A DNA stretch of 64,000 nt from Portulaca oleracea (GCA_029582165.1 CM055883.1:19624501-19688500); one strand, 5' to 3'. Positions 20,386 to 31,787 are shown, numbered from the stretch's first letter. Notes: generated by a model not told the origin, from the letters alone. Numbers and translations: made by a program.

Positions 20386-21450
20386 TAGTTGCTGCATAGA
20401 ATTGCAGAGGCTTGGGGCAGGCGGACCTCTCTGCAATTCCTTATGTCCGCTGGATCTCAGATCTTCTGCATTTGGATGTTATTTGTCTTTTTGAGTCTAA
20501 GGTGTTTGTTGTTAATGCTAGGGTCGTTGTTAAAAAAATGGGTTTTCATTCGGTGTATGGGGTTGACTCAGTAGGTAGTGCAGGGGGTATTGTAGTGGGA
20601 TGGAAGAAGGAGGAGTTGTTTTCTGTTGTGTATGGCGATCTGAATTTTGTAATCCTTCGAACTAGTGGAATGAATGTTGCGTCATGGTACATTGTTTTTG
20701 TCTGTGGCTGCCCTTATCATTAGGGTAAACAGGAGGTTTGGGATCGCTTGTCACACATATTGCATAATTTACAGGGACCATACGTGGTTGTGGGTGATTT
20801 TAATCAAGTGGAGGATAGCTCCCAAAAAGTTGGTGGCTCGTCGAGAATTATAGGTGATCAACAGTTCTAGGATTGGAAGTCTGTCAGTGACTTGCATGAT
20901 ATTCCATTTACAGGGGTTCCATATACATGGACGAATAGAAGGAAGAATGAGGGGGGAATATGGGAGCGACTAGATAGGGCCTATGCATCTGCAAACTGGC
21001 TAAACAAGTTCCCTCACACCTTTGTGCATAATTTTCTGATTGTTCTTTTGGACCATTCTCTTTTCGCCCTTCATGTAAAAAAAGATAATGGGCCAAGAAG
21101 ATCCTTCTTTCGGCTGGATCCTTGGATCACAAGAGAGGATGAGTTCATACAAGGAGTGCAAGTTATTCTTCAGCAGAATCAGGGCCAAGGTAATGCATCC
21201 TTCAGGTTTGTTAACCTGCTAAAGAAGATTAGACAGCTGGGGAAAAATTTGGTCTTTGAGTTAAAGAAAGCCAGATTCCAACCCACTATGTCTGCTACGG
21301 AGGAGCTTCGGACTCTCCAAGAAGCAGTGGCGTCTATGGGCATGCAAGAATCGGCATTTGTCAGGGCTTTGCAAAAAGAGGAAGATGTTGAGGGAATGAT
21401 AAAGGCGGTCCATGAGTTTTGGGTTATGCGAAGCAAGGTTAAATGGGCTT
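20382..21450 (+). pseudogene. LINE ORF2, apurinic-like endonuclease domain, broken
   Basis: It starts at ATG 20382 (MIVAA), then TAG at 20397-20399 where the conserved WNCRGLG motif has Trp. Following motifs are GGIVVGWK, VVGDFNQVE (catalytic Asp-Phe-Asn), LDRAYAS and LLDHSLF (usually SDH). Further stops are at about 20720 and 20868. A one-base shift near 21448 moves the frame into the RT part (21412-23820). The intact enzyme nicks target DNA to prime reverse transcription. Confidence 0.85.
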
Positions 21451-23820
21451 GGGCTGGGGGACCAATCCACCTCTTTTTTCTTTCAGCGATATAAAAGGAG
21501 ACAGGCCTATAATCGCATCAACTGCTTAACCTTGAGTAATAGGCTGGAGTCTTTCAGGGAGGAGGAGTTTGTCGAGGAATTCTTTAGAGAGTTCTCTCGG
21601 CTTTTCAGGCCTCAACAACAGATGGGCTTGTGTAGGCAGAGAATAATTGATCACATCGTGGGCTCAATCAAATCTTCTATCTCAGCAGAGGAATGTGAGT
21701 ATCTCCTTAAACCGTTTTCCCGTGAAGATGTAGAGAAAGTGGTGTGGTCACTTAAGCCGGGAAAGAGCCCTGGGCCGGATGGGATCCCGCCGGAGTTCTT
21801 CCAAAATTGTTGGCACTTGATCGGAGACCAAATTGTTGAGGTGGTGCTGGAGGCAGTCAACAATGGTAACTTTGTTGGGAAGGTCAACAATACCAATCTC
21901 TTCCTCCTAAAGAAGAAGCCAGATGCACAAAGGGTGGGAGATTTCCGGCCGATTAGTCTTTGCAATGTGATTTATAGGATCATTGCAAAGTGCTTAGTGG
22001 GAAGGCTAAGAAATGTGATGAATTCTTTGGTGTCTGACAATCAAGCGGCTTTCGTTCCAGGGAGACTGAAGGAGGACAATATTCTAGTGGTCCAGGAGGT
22101 GCTGCAGTATATGTCAACCAAACGTGGAGGTAAACAATTTGCTGCGTTAAAGGTGGACATGAGTAAGGCTTATGACCGGATTCAATGGGACTTTCTGGAA
22201 GCGGTGTTAGTTAAATTGGGCTTCCCGGAGAAATGGGTTAGAATCCTTATGAGATGTGTCACCACTGTGAGGTATTCCATTTTGGTTAATGGCATCCAGT
22301 CCGAGGCAATTGTGCCTACAGCATGGTTACGTCAAGGAGACCCTCTTTCTCCGTATTTGTTTCTTCTGTGTATGGAAGCTCTATCTGCTGTAATTGAGGC
22401 TGAGGTCAGCAATGGAAAGATTCAAGGAGTGCGAGTGGCTAGAGGGGCGCCAGATATCACCCATCTATTTTTTGCAGACGATGCTCTCTTCTTCACCGAA
22501 TTGGAAGCTGGGTCTTGCCTTAGCCTGAAGCGGGCAATTGACCGCTTTAGTACAGCCTCTGGGCAAACTATAAATACCCAAAAATCGTCTATGTGCTTCT
22601 CAAAGGGGACAAAGCAAGAGGAGAAAGAAGGGGCAAGAGTCATCTTTGGGTATCCGGAAGGGGGATTTTTCCAGACCTATTTGGGGGTTCCCACGAAGAT
22701 CAAAAGGAAACGTATTGATCATTTTGGGTTTATGGTGGAGGACGTCAGACGAAGGTTGGAAGCCTGGAAATTCCAAATGCTGTCGATGGCAGGTAAGGTG
22801 GTTTTGATTAATGCGGTGCTGGTGGCACTCCATCAACACATCCTAAGCGTTTATTTAATTCCAAAATCTGTGGTTGAGCAAATTAACTCTATTATCATTC
22901 GCTTCCTTTGGGGCAAAGGGGATGGGAGCAAATCAGTGCATTGGAAGAACAAAAAGACTGTTTTCAAACCTAAAGGGGCTGGAGGGTTAGGAGTTCGCCA
23001 TGTGGGAGTTTACAACCAGGCACTCCGGCTAAAACAGGCTTGGAGGTCCTATGACAATCAGGACCTATTGATTTCCAAGTTGTGGAAAGCTAGATATGGG
23101 GTCTCATCTCCGATTGAACAAAAGGAGGAAGTTAAGCCTCCCTCTACTGCTTCCAGCACGTGGAAAGGGCTGAATCGCGTGGTGCAAGGCATAAGATCAA
23201 GGTTCAAATGGAGCATTGGCAGTGGTGACAAAGTTAGGGTGCTGGATGGTAGATGGGTGCCGGGTAGGAGGCTCCAATGCAATGAAGGGGTGAATATAGA
23301 TGATCTCGCTGATTTGAAGGTTCAGGACTTGGGTGTATCGGACCAGAATAGGAAATGTGTGTGGGACTGGACCAGACTTAACCAGCTATTTGCTAGGGAG
23401 ACTGTTGAGCGAATTGCGAAAGTTTACCCACCTCAGCAGGGGATTCCAGATGTGCTCCGATGGCCAGGTAAGATTAATTCCCTGTACTCAGTTAAAAGTG
23501 GGTATTTTGAGTTGTTATTGAAGGAAGGCGGGGAGATAGCTCCGACGGTAAAGGAAACTAAATTTTGGAAACAGCTGTGGCATTGCGATGCGCCACCTAA
23601 AGTTAGAACCTTTGCGTTGAGAGTTGCGGTTGATGCCCTTCCCACTGGGGTGAATAGGGAAAAACGGAAACTGGTGGAGATAGGGGCTTGCTGGTGTGGA
23701 CAGGATATGGAAAACGTAAGTCATCTATTTAGAGATTGCATGATTGCCAAGCATATGTGGAGGGGCTCGAAGCTGGGGATCTGTTCGGAGGCGAATTCGC
23801 ATGTCAGCTGGGAGGATTGA
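21412..23820 (+). pseudogene. LINE ORF2, reverse transcriptase and zf-RVT (802 codons open)
   Basis: This long open frame carries the non-LTR RT motifs in order: KSPGPDGIPPEFFQ, FRPISLCNVIYRI, AFVPGRLKEDNI, VDMSKAYDRIQW, RQGDPLSPYLF and the catalytic FADDALFF (about 22470). The C-terminal zf-RVT (FWKQLWHCDAPPKVRTFALR, then CWCGQDMENVSHLFRDC) follows. The frame ends at a TGA (23818-23820) where the sister copy at 5500-6648 has Trp in WWDWLTGW. The catalytic core looks undamaged, but it is cut from the endonuclease and from RNase H. Confidence 0.92.
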
Positions 23821-23841
23821 CTAAGGGGGTGGGTCCTCTAC

Positions 23842-24513
23842 TTGTCCAAATGGAAGGAGGAGAGTCGTGGCTTGATTGGAGATTTCGCTAGTACTATGTG
23901 GGCTATTTGGAAAGCCAGAAATGAGGTGTGCCTCACCAATGTTGAGGTTTCTGCAAGGGGGCTTGAGAACCAGTTACGTCAGGTAGAGAGAGAGATGCGA
24001 TGGTGGAGAGGTGTTGGTAGAAAACGACATGGGAGAGACAATAGGAGCGTTGGGAAGGAGGTGGTAACGGAAATTGGTTTCAAGTGGGGCAGCGAGGTGA
24101 CTCTGGAGGAGGCGGGCGTCTATGTGGTAGATGGGGCGTTCAACCAGGCAAAAGGTGAGGGTGCAGCAGCTTGGGTGTTTCTGCGGCATAATACTAAGGA
24201 GGCCTAAGGTGTTGAGAAGGGGATGGCCACTTCGGCCCTGTTTTGTGAAATTTGGGCTATTCTTTTGGTCCTTCAGGATGGACAACAATTGGGTAGGACA
24301 AGGATATTGATTTGGACCGATTCTTCCCAGGCTATCGCGTCTCTGGAGGACGACAAAAAAGCTCCGGTGGAGTGCAAATCTTTGATTTGGTGTTGTAGGA
24401 AAGAAATTCAGGGGTTTGCTGCTTGTAAAATAGTTAAAGTTCCTCGAGTAATGGTTGCTCTAGCGCACCAGGAGGCTAAACAGGCAATACGTAGCTTCGG
24501 CTATACGTGTTAG
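23842..24513 (+). pseudogene. LINE ORF2, C-terminal RNase H, one stop
   Basis: Reads on in frame after the TGA at 23818. The RNase H motifs are YVVDGAFNQ (first Asp), LFCEIWAIL (Glu), WTDSSQAI (Asp) and a terminal AHQEA (His). A TAA at 24205-24207 splits the domain. An added RNase H is a feature of several plant LINE lineages and removes RNA from the RNA-DNA hybrid. Confidence 0.88.
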
Positions 24514-24632
24514 GTGTCGCTGGGTTCTCCTTTTTTTCCCCTTTGTCTGTATGTTTTGTTTCTCTTTGCTTGTTGTTGTTGTGTGTGGGTGTGTCTGTCG
24601 AATCTGGAAAAAAAAATGGTTTATGATACACA

Positions 24633-25302
24633 TTGAAATTATGTTGCAAATAGGGCAATGCACAATTATAAGGTTTAGCTTTGGATGTTTAGAAACATGG
24701 CTAAAGAGTCCTTGTAATCAAATCACATAGGATGCAACTACTTTTTGTAAATCTAAAAGGTTATATTTATATGTACAATGAAATTAATTAAACAATTATA
24801 AGTTTAAGGAATATTGATCTATTATTGGGAAAAAATAATGTTATTTGCAATTAATATACCTTCATATCAATGGTTAAATAATTTTTGATATAGGAGCAAT
24901 ATATAATTCGTTTTGCTTATTCTTATCTTCATGTACTTATATCTCTAATTTTAAATATAGTATCAAAAGTTAAATTCATAATAAAATCATAAATGATTAG
25001 CTAAACATGTTCTTTTTGATATTATCGGCACCATACAACAACATTCCATCTTTATAAAACACAATTAAGTTTAACAGATTCACATATAATATCTATACGA
25101 TTACTTAATATTTAGGTATCACAATATAATTAGGATATCATGTTAAAATTTAGAGGATGGAATAAATTAAAATAAGGTAGCAGCTCCGTTCCTTCGATTG
25201 ATTGTTCGCATTGGATCTCAGGGTTGAGTTCGACTAAAAATTTCAAATATAGATTGCAAATGTAGTACTACTAACAACAACAATAACAACAAGAAGAAGA
25301 AA
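24633..25302. other. AT-rich spacer, nothing recognised
   Basis: Highly A/T-rich, no open frame of interest, no terminal repeat seen. Confidence 0.5.
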
Positions 25303-25323
25303 ACAAATAATAATAATAATAAC

Positions 25324-25366
<43 letters not shown>

Positions 25367-25402
25367 TGTCATATATTTACAAAAATTTCAAATAATAATA
25401 AC

Positions 25403-25448
<46 letters not shown>
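25303..25448. repeat. (AAT)n microsatellites next to a Helitron 5' end
   Basis: Two runs (about 25303-25365 and 25394-25448) interrupted by ATATGTCATATATTTAC-like sequence that also occurs near 30130. The second run abuts the Helitron-like terminus at 25449 directly. Confidence 0.8.
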
Positions 25449-25449
<1 letters not shown>

Positions 25450-25619
25450 CTATATAGTATATAATGGAAAAGTAGGTGGGTCCCAAAAAAGAGAAAGCAG
25501 ATGAAATTTCGGAGGTTTCAACCAATGAGAATGCAGGAAAATAAAAAAAAACAGTTTTTTTTATAAAAAACCTCCCTTCAACCGCGCGGTTAAATAAAAA
25601 CTGTAACTTCCTCTCAAAA

Positions 25620-27300
25620 TTCACGCCTCTTTCTCTACTCCCTGATTTTCAAATTCTACCGCTTCGTCTATCAAAAGGTCGGATCTCTCTACTTTAGGTC
25701 CGCTCCTCCAACCGCTTTGTCTCTCTGAGCGTTTCCTCTTCCCCACCCATCCTCTCCGCTTCGACTCCGGCGACAGATCCACCCCGTCGGCGATGGAAAC
25801 CACCGCTTTCTGGTAGATCTCTGGCGCCTCCTTCAGCGCCAACCTCTTTCTCTCATCTTTTGAGTTAAGGTACGATTCTCTCCCTCATCTTTTGGAACTT
25901 TTTTTTCTCATTTATCTTTTCAATGTTATGTCTCTCTCTCTCTCTGCATTTTTCGGTTGAATATATCTCTTTTTCATTTGATAATCCCTCTCTGTACATT
26001 CTTCATAACGCATAATTCTACCCTTCTTGATTTGAATTTGTTTGATTTATGGATTTTTATTTTATATTTCTTGATTCTATTTTTTTCGAACTAGGGACGC
26101 AAATAGTGTCTGTGGAGATGTTATTTAGGTTTGTAGAGATGAATAATCGGGTTTGTAGAGATGAATAACGAATAATTGTTTTCAGAAAAATACATGATTG
26201 TAACTGCTTCTCCAGCCCAAGCACCACAATTCCCCTCAAATCCAGGAACAATTCCCAACTTCAGATCACACATAAACCAGTAACTACCCACTTCCTTGAA
26301 ATATAGAGCGGTTCCGAGGACCCTTTATAAGTCTGTCATCAATGTTAAACACCCAATGTAATAGGTTTCTCTTTTAGATAGGTTCTTCACTTTCAGATTT
26401 CTTGATTTTTTTGTTTATTTTGTGACTCACTTTCATTCTTTTTTCGTTCAAGATGAGACGCTAGAAGGAATGGAGGAAAAAACAACCTAAGAACGTAAAT
26501 CTGAATAACAGCCCGATGAACCCGACAATGAGAGCTTTACTGATGCATCCCTCAATATCTAACACTTAATCGAGTATTTTACAATCATTCTCCCTTCTTT
26601 ACTGCCATTAATAATGGTGTTTTGATGGCCGTTGAATGTCTTTGTTGCTTCCGGTACTCTTCTCTCGCCCTGACTTTTAATTTCGATCAAGATGTTTGAG
26701 CCATATGGTACAAATTACTGACTTAAAATTGTTCATTTTCATCGGCTACTCTGGGACTTGCATCACCACCATGGAGATTCAGCATTTGTCCCAAAATATT
26801 GCGAGTCTCTCTTATATTTTTTATTATATGTGGGTTTAAGGTTGGTGTTTTGGTTTTAATTATGTTTATATTTTAACTTTTTGGTGGTATAATTCTCAAA
26901 AAATTTAAGAATTCATTTTTCTATGAGCATTTTCTATATTGCTGGAGACACTCTGATAAGCAACCAGTGAGATCTCGAGCCACTTTTCCGGGGACTCCAT
27001 CTTCTTATGATCATGATGATTACTCATAGGCTGTTGGTTGAATGGTTGGAGGGCACCCCTAGACGTTGATTAATATGCACACCTCATTGATGATGATAAG
27101 GATTTATGTGCTGGCTATGGGGCTACTTCTTTTGCGAGATTTGCAGGCAAACAAGTCGATCTCACATTCCCGTAAGATAACAGGACAAAAGAGGGGTAAC
27201 AACAAGGAGGTAGACTGGGCATGGTCTCTACCCAGCAGGAAAAAGGAAGAGATGCAAATTAAGCCAACAAATGCCAGTACTGTAGTACACTGTTGAAGTG
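25620..27300 (+). pseudogene. Possible captured gene fragment inside the Helitron-like region
   Basis: A pyrimidine-rich stretch with CTCTCTCTC tracts (25620-25990) looks like a 5' untranslated region and first exon (METTAFW followed by a stop, from 25793). An exon-like piece near 26940-27020 reads HSDKQPVRSRATFPGTPSSY. Near 27150-27290 a piece reads KSISHSRKITGQKRGNNKEV. I do not recognise the family. Helitrons often carry gene pieces, so capture is plausible, but none of the exon limits is certain. Confidence 0.3.
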
Positions 27301-28009
27301 CTATTAGGTAACAAGAAGGAGCCTCATATAGCCTGATATGCAGATATCTGTATAGAAATAAAGACTATATGAGCCTCTGACCTTTGAATCATTGGGTGCA
27401 GTAGAGTCCAATTTTTACATTAAGAAAATAGGCAATCAGCTACAAATTACCAGCGTTGTAGTACGTACACGATACACTGTTGAAGTGCTATTAGAGCACT
27501 TTACTTTTGATGAATAAAATATTGGGCTTGACTGCTTGAGTAATATTTTGATCAACTTCATATATCCCTCTACCATTTCTAATATTTTGATGAATACATG
27601 AAGTGGAGTTTTTATGAGTAATATAGTCTTATTGATCATTACTATTTTTTGATTCAGTTTTGTTGCTTTTTTGAAGAAACCATATTGTTATACCAACTAT
27701 TCGAATTGTTAATAGATGGGACTTGGGAGGATTGTAATTTCCATCAAATGATTGTAAATCTGCCACAGATCATCAATAAGGTTACCCTCATTCCTAACCC
27801 TCATGATAGTTGGAGTAGTTAAGGTTGGTTATATATAATATTTTCTAATTTGAATATTTGGATAGTAACATCCATAAATGATATTTCATATTTCAGAGAA
27901 TTTATGATTGAAAGTAGGTTTTTCGTTTCATATTTGAGAGAATTTATGATTGAAAGTAGGTTTCTCGTTTCATATTTTCTAATTTTCGTTTTGTTTCGTT
28001 TCGTTTCAT
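27301..28009. other. Helitron-region interior, no gene seen
   Basis: AT-rich, with a short direct repeat (CAGTGTTGAAGTGCTATTAG-like, at about 27285 and 27478) and a duplicated 45-bp string ending TTTATGATTGAAAGTAGGTTT (about 27894-27965). Nothing else recognised. Confidence 0.45.
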
Positions 28010-28147
28010 AAAAAATATATCGTTAATCCACGTCTACTTGACATCACCTACATTCAAAACGAGTCCTAAATCTCAAACAGTAGGGTTCAACTTTAATTTA
28101 AAATGTATTTTATTTTCTATATCTTTCTAGATTTTATTTATAATTAA

Positions 28148-28468
28148 GGAATTTTGGACGCTAATATACTGAACTTTTGGGGTATTGGACAATAATGCAC
28201 TGAACTTTGACCTTGGACAATAATGCACTGAACTTTAGGGGGTGTTGGACAATGATGCACTCGGGACAATTTTGACGGTGGCAAACTTGGTGACAATCTC
28301 CTCCACCCGCTACATAGGATTGCCATCAAGTTAGCCATTGCCAAAATCATACTGAGCGCATTATTGTTCAACACGCCCTAAAGTACAGTGTATTATTGTC
28401 CAAAATCAAAATTTAGTGCATTATTGTTCAATACCCCAAAAGTTCAGTATATTAGCATCCAAAAACCC
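28148..28468. mobile_element. Foldback MITE with 9-bp duplication (Mutator-like)
   Basis: The left end GGAATTTTGGACGCTAATAT and right end (reverse complement) GGGTTTTTGGATGCTAATAT start arms that pair over more than 100 bp. Flanks are TATAATTAA (28139-28147) and TATAATAAA (28469-28477), a 9-bp duplication with one mismatch, the size used by Mutator-like elements. Inside, GGACAATAATGCACTGAACTTT repeats in tandem. A related unoccupied site is present near 29390-29430. Confidence 0.8.
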
Positions 28469-28501
28469 TATAATAAAAGAAATTAAAAAATATATGGTTA
28501 A

Positions 28502-28738
28502 TCTATATATATTATAATAGAAATCATTGTGGGTCCCACGAAATAGAACCACGGGAGTGACTGTAGGGAATTGGCCAATCACAACTTAGAAAATTATATA
28601 TATATTTTTTTCTATTTTCAATCCAGATTTTATTTTTAAATTAAAAAAAAAATCAGAAAGTATCACTAATCCTTGATTGCTTTGGACTCTTAATTAAATT
28701 ATTTTGGTGCAAATAACAGTAATTATTTTGGTGTTGCC

Positions 28739-28792
<54 letters not shown>

Positions 28793-29116
28793 CTATATAT
28801 TATAATAGAAATCATTGTGATTCCCACGAAATAGAGTCACGGTAGTGATTGAAGGAGAATTGGCCAATTACAACGTAGAAAATTATATTTTTTCTTCTAT
28901 TTTCAATTTTTTTTTTATCTTCAATCCGGATTTTATTTTAAAATTAAAAAAAACTAGAAAGTATCACTAATCCTTGACCGCTTTGGACTCTTAATTAAAT
29001 TATTTTGGTGCAAATAACAGTAATTATTTTGGTGTTGCCTATAATAATAATAATGATGATGATGATGATAATAATAATAATAATAATAATAACAATAACA
29101 ATAACAATAACAATAA
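28502..29116 (+). repeat. Two tandem Helitron 5'-end units joined by (AAT)n, with a third following
   Basis: Unit A (28502 to about 28740) and unit B (28792 to about 29040) both start TCTATATAT.TTATAATAG, share AATCATTGTG..TCCCACGAAATAG and CAATCC.GATTTTATTTT, and end in TTTTGGTGTTGCCTATAATAAT. Each then runs into an (AAT)n tract. A third start at 29117 reads TGTATATATTATAATAG (TC has become TG). The unit ends resemble decayed Helitron 3' ends (GCCTA in place of GCCTAG). Confidence 0.65.
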
Positions 29117-29603
29117 TGTATATATTATAATAGAAATCATTGTGAGTGCCACGAAATAAAGCCAAGGGAGCGTTTCTCGGAGTCTAGATCAATCACTGTG
29201 CATTAAATTGTATTTTATTTTCAATTTATTTCCACATTTTATTTACAATTAAAGAAATTAAAAAATATATCTTTAATCCATGTCTGCTTGACATCACCTA
29301 CATTCAAAACTAGTCCTACTAAATCTCAAACAGTAGTGTTCAATTTTAATTTCAATTATATTTTATTTTCTATTTCTTTCCAGATTTTATTTACAATTAA
29401 AGAAATTAAAAAATATATGGTTAATCAATCATATCGCAGTTCAAAATTATATAGACATAATCCTTTACCTTTCCCATCAATAAGTTTCACGTTCATAAAC
29501 ATTTTCCCCAATATTCATCAGTAAGTTTCACATCCATGACTTTATAAAATTTCAAAAGTAATTAATTGAGTTTACTCCGTGCATTGCACGTGTTGAGGCC
29601 TAG
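29117..29603 (+). mobile_element. Third Helitron-like unit with the only good 3' end here
   Basis: From the degenerate start at 29117, through AT-rich sequence homologous to 28018-28147 plus 28478-28500 (the target region of the MITE), to the hairpin and CTAG at 29579-29603. About 490 bp and non-coding. Confidence 0.55.
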
Positions 29604-29638
29604 CAATAATAATAATAATAACAGTAATAGTAATAGTA

Positions 29639-29701
<63 letters not shown>

Positions 29702-29890
29702 TAGGGTGAAATGAAAATTTTAAAAAATAGGTAAGGGTATTTTGGAAAATCAACTTTTGAGACATGGTTTTGTTTAACTCCTTTTATAAGGGGGTTAGAT
29801 ATAATAATAATAATAACAATAATAATAATAATGATGATGATGATGATGATAGTAATAGTAATAGTAATAGTAATAGTAATAGTAATAATG

Positions 29891-29966
<76 letters not shown>

Positions 29967-30065
29967 GTTAGGGTGAAATGAAAATTTTAAAAATTAGGTA
30001 AGGGTATTTTGGAAAATCAACTTTTGGGACATGGTTTTGTTTAGCTCCTTTTATAAGGAGGTTAG

Positions 30066-30131
<66 letters not shown>

Positions 30132-30254
30132 TGTTATATATTTACAAAATAAAATAAAAAAAGAAAAATAAACAATTTATTACATCATGAAGGGCAATTT
30201 TGGAAATCAAAAGTGGGACACTCCCTTGCTTATTCTCTTTTTATATTGTATAGA
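29604..30254 (-). repeat. (AAT)n arrays alternating with three minus-strand Helitron 5' ends
   Basis: Microsatellites at about 29604-29698, 29800-29964 and 30067-30130 alternate with three minus-strand sequences. Two, ending at 29799 and 30066, are near-identical 100-bp copies whose minus-strand starts read TCTAACC..CTTATAAAAG. The third, ending at 30254, starts TCTATACAATATAAAAAG. Long Asn, Leu or Ile runs in translated frames here are microsatellite artefacts. Confidence 0.65.
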
Positions 30255-30257
30255 TTT

Positions 30258-30484
30258 TATTATAAAATAATATACTTATTTGTGAATGTCCATTAATATC
30301 TCTTAGGTGGTTAGGGTTTAGGAGGATTTTTATCATGTGATCTCACTATGTAATTTAGTATAATACCCCTTGTGGGTTATGAATAAACGCTCTCTCATTC
30401 TCCTTCCTCAATCTCTTTGTGTCTCTATTGTTCTTCTCTATTATTCTCTATGTATCGCGTTCATCTATTATTGTTTTTATAACA
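30258..30484 (+). mobile_element. 5' LTR of the old copia element
   Basis: 227 bp. The terminal TG has mutated to TA; the end TTTTATAACA is intact. It aligns with 46694-46918 throughout. The next bases CGTTATCAACAC fit the primer-site string of Ale/Retrofit-type elements. Confidence 0.88.
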
Positions 30485-30748
30485 CGTTATCAACACCAGA
30501 CTGTACTATTTTTTTTCTATATTCTATAAGGGTTTAGGGTTTAGAGTTTTGATTAAGAGACAAGGGTCAAGAATTTAGAATTAGAAGTAATTTATGAGAT
30601 CAAAATCTCAATCCTTCTACAACGATGGCGATGCCAAGCAGCAATTGGAAGTAAGGTAATTAATTACACGTATGCTTTTTGTCTCTTTGTTTCCTATCAC
30701 TTCTTATTCAATTCATATTGGATTCACTCCGATATTCTTTTTCTTATT

Positions 30749-31787
30749 GGTGAACCAGAAGTTTACCCCATCACTAACATTAAGATTGTCATTCTCATTT
30801 GAAGGAGTGTAAATATTAGTAGTGAAACAGAAGTTCACCCTGATAATGAACCATTTATTTTTCATTAGTGACCAGAAGTTCACTATGATATTGAAATTTG
30901 TATAATCTTGTTGGTGAACCAGATGTTCACCCTTCTGTTAATATTAATTTGTATAACTTATATTTATGAACAACTTTGTTGTCAGATTATTGTGTACTAA
31001 TTTATAGTCTTTAGGTATAAGATTTTATGTGTTTTCATTAACGAACAAGAAGTTCGTCCCAATTATACGAAGTTTATTTTATTTTATTAGTGAACCAGAA
31101 GTTCACTCCATTGCCTTTATATGGTTAAAGTCTTTTGTTATTTGATATTATGGTTATAGTTAAAGATTGTATAATTTCATTGGTGAACCAGAAGTTCACT
31201 CCAGTAGTAAGAATTTTACATTATTTCATCAAGTGAACCAGAAGTTCACTCGTAGATCGCAAATTTTATCTTATTGTTGACCAGAAAATTCACCTTACAC
31301 TTGACAGTATTGTTTGATTCCATTAGTGAATCAGAAATTCACTCTAGTTACAAATATTTCATTTAATCTTATCAGTGAACTGGAAGTTCACCGGAATGAT
31401 AAGAATTTTACCTTTATTAAGTGAAATAGAAGTTTACTCGTATGTCAATAGTTTTATCTTATGAGTGAACTAGAAGTTCGCTCTAATATTGACAGTGTTA
31501 TTTTATTAATTAACGAGAAGTCCTATCCAATAATAAAAATTTTGTCTTATTTTCATTAGTGAACCTGAAGTTCACTCTAATGTTAAGAATTTTATCTAAT
31601 TTTAATAGTGACCAGAAGTTCACTCTGTTATTGAAAAAAAAGATTACTTATCTCATTGGTAAACCAGAAGTTTATCCTACCACTAATATTGAATTTTATT
31701 TTGATTACACATATTAGTAGTGAACCAGAAGTTCACTCCAATCATTGAAGCTCTATATAATCCCGTTAGTGAACCAAAAGTTCGCTT
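30749..31787. repeat. Array of about 19 GTGAAC-N5-GTTCAC hairpin words in the copia leader
   Basis: The word GTGAACCAGAAGTTCAC (for example 31090-31106) recurs roughly every 40-70 bases. Stems are 6 bp around a 5-base loop, usually CAGAA. Compensated variants include ACGAAC/GTTCGT (31041-31057) and GTGAAT/ATTCAC (31326-31342). Others carry one mismatch or a G-T pair. Sequence between words is AT-rich, with an ATTTTAT..TTATTAGT-like string in many units. The array lies between the 5' LTR and the gag remnant, in the expected untranslated leader. Confidence 0.85.

Larger units (their letters stand above)
18419..24614 (+). mobile_element. Full-length L1-type LINE with 18-bp target duplication
   Basis: AATGGTATATGATACACA (18401-18418) recurs as AATGGTTTATGATACACA (24615-24632), one mismatch in 18, flanking a unit that ends in a short oligo(A). 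Inside lie an 850-bp 5' untranslated region, ORF1 (DUF4283-like), and ORF2 (endonuclease, reverse transcriptase, zf-RVT, RNase H). At 6.2 kb it is full length for the plant L1 group. Stops and frameshifts inactivate it. Confidence 0.92.
25449..29603 (+). mobile_element. Helitron-like region from 5' TC end to 3' CTAG end, composite
   Basis: The left end TCTATATAGTATATAATGG follows an A and resembles other ends in this window (28502, 28792, 59356). At the right, a hairpin with arms GTGCA/TGCAC (about 29579-29589) precedes CTAG at 29600-29603, the CTRR-type 3' terminus of Helitrons. Two more complete and one degenerate 5' ends lie in between, so this is a pile of nested or tandem copies and not one clean element. 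No Rep/helicase frame is present, so any copy is non-autonomous. Which 5' end belongs to the 3' end at 29603 is not settled. Confidence 0.6.

Noticed and set aside
29562..29976. Open frames with long Leu or Asn runs (29562-29765 minus, 29764-29976 plus)
   Set aside because: They are translations of (AAT)n microsatellites, with no other coding signal.
30749..31787. CRISPR-like array of repeats
   Set aside because: The repeats are degenerate 17-mers in a retrotransposon leader, spacing is irregular, and intervening sequences are related to each other. The DNA is eukaryotic.
30749..31787. Heat-shock elements (nGAAnnTTCn) in the GTGAACCAGAAGTTCAC array
   Set aside because: GAA and TTC blocks are present, but the spacing is not the required two bases between alternating units, so I do not call them.
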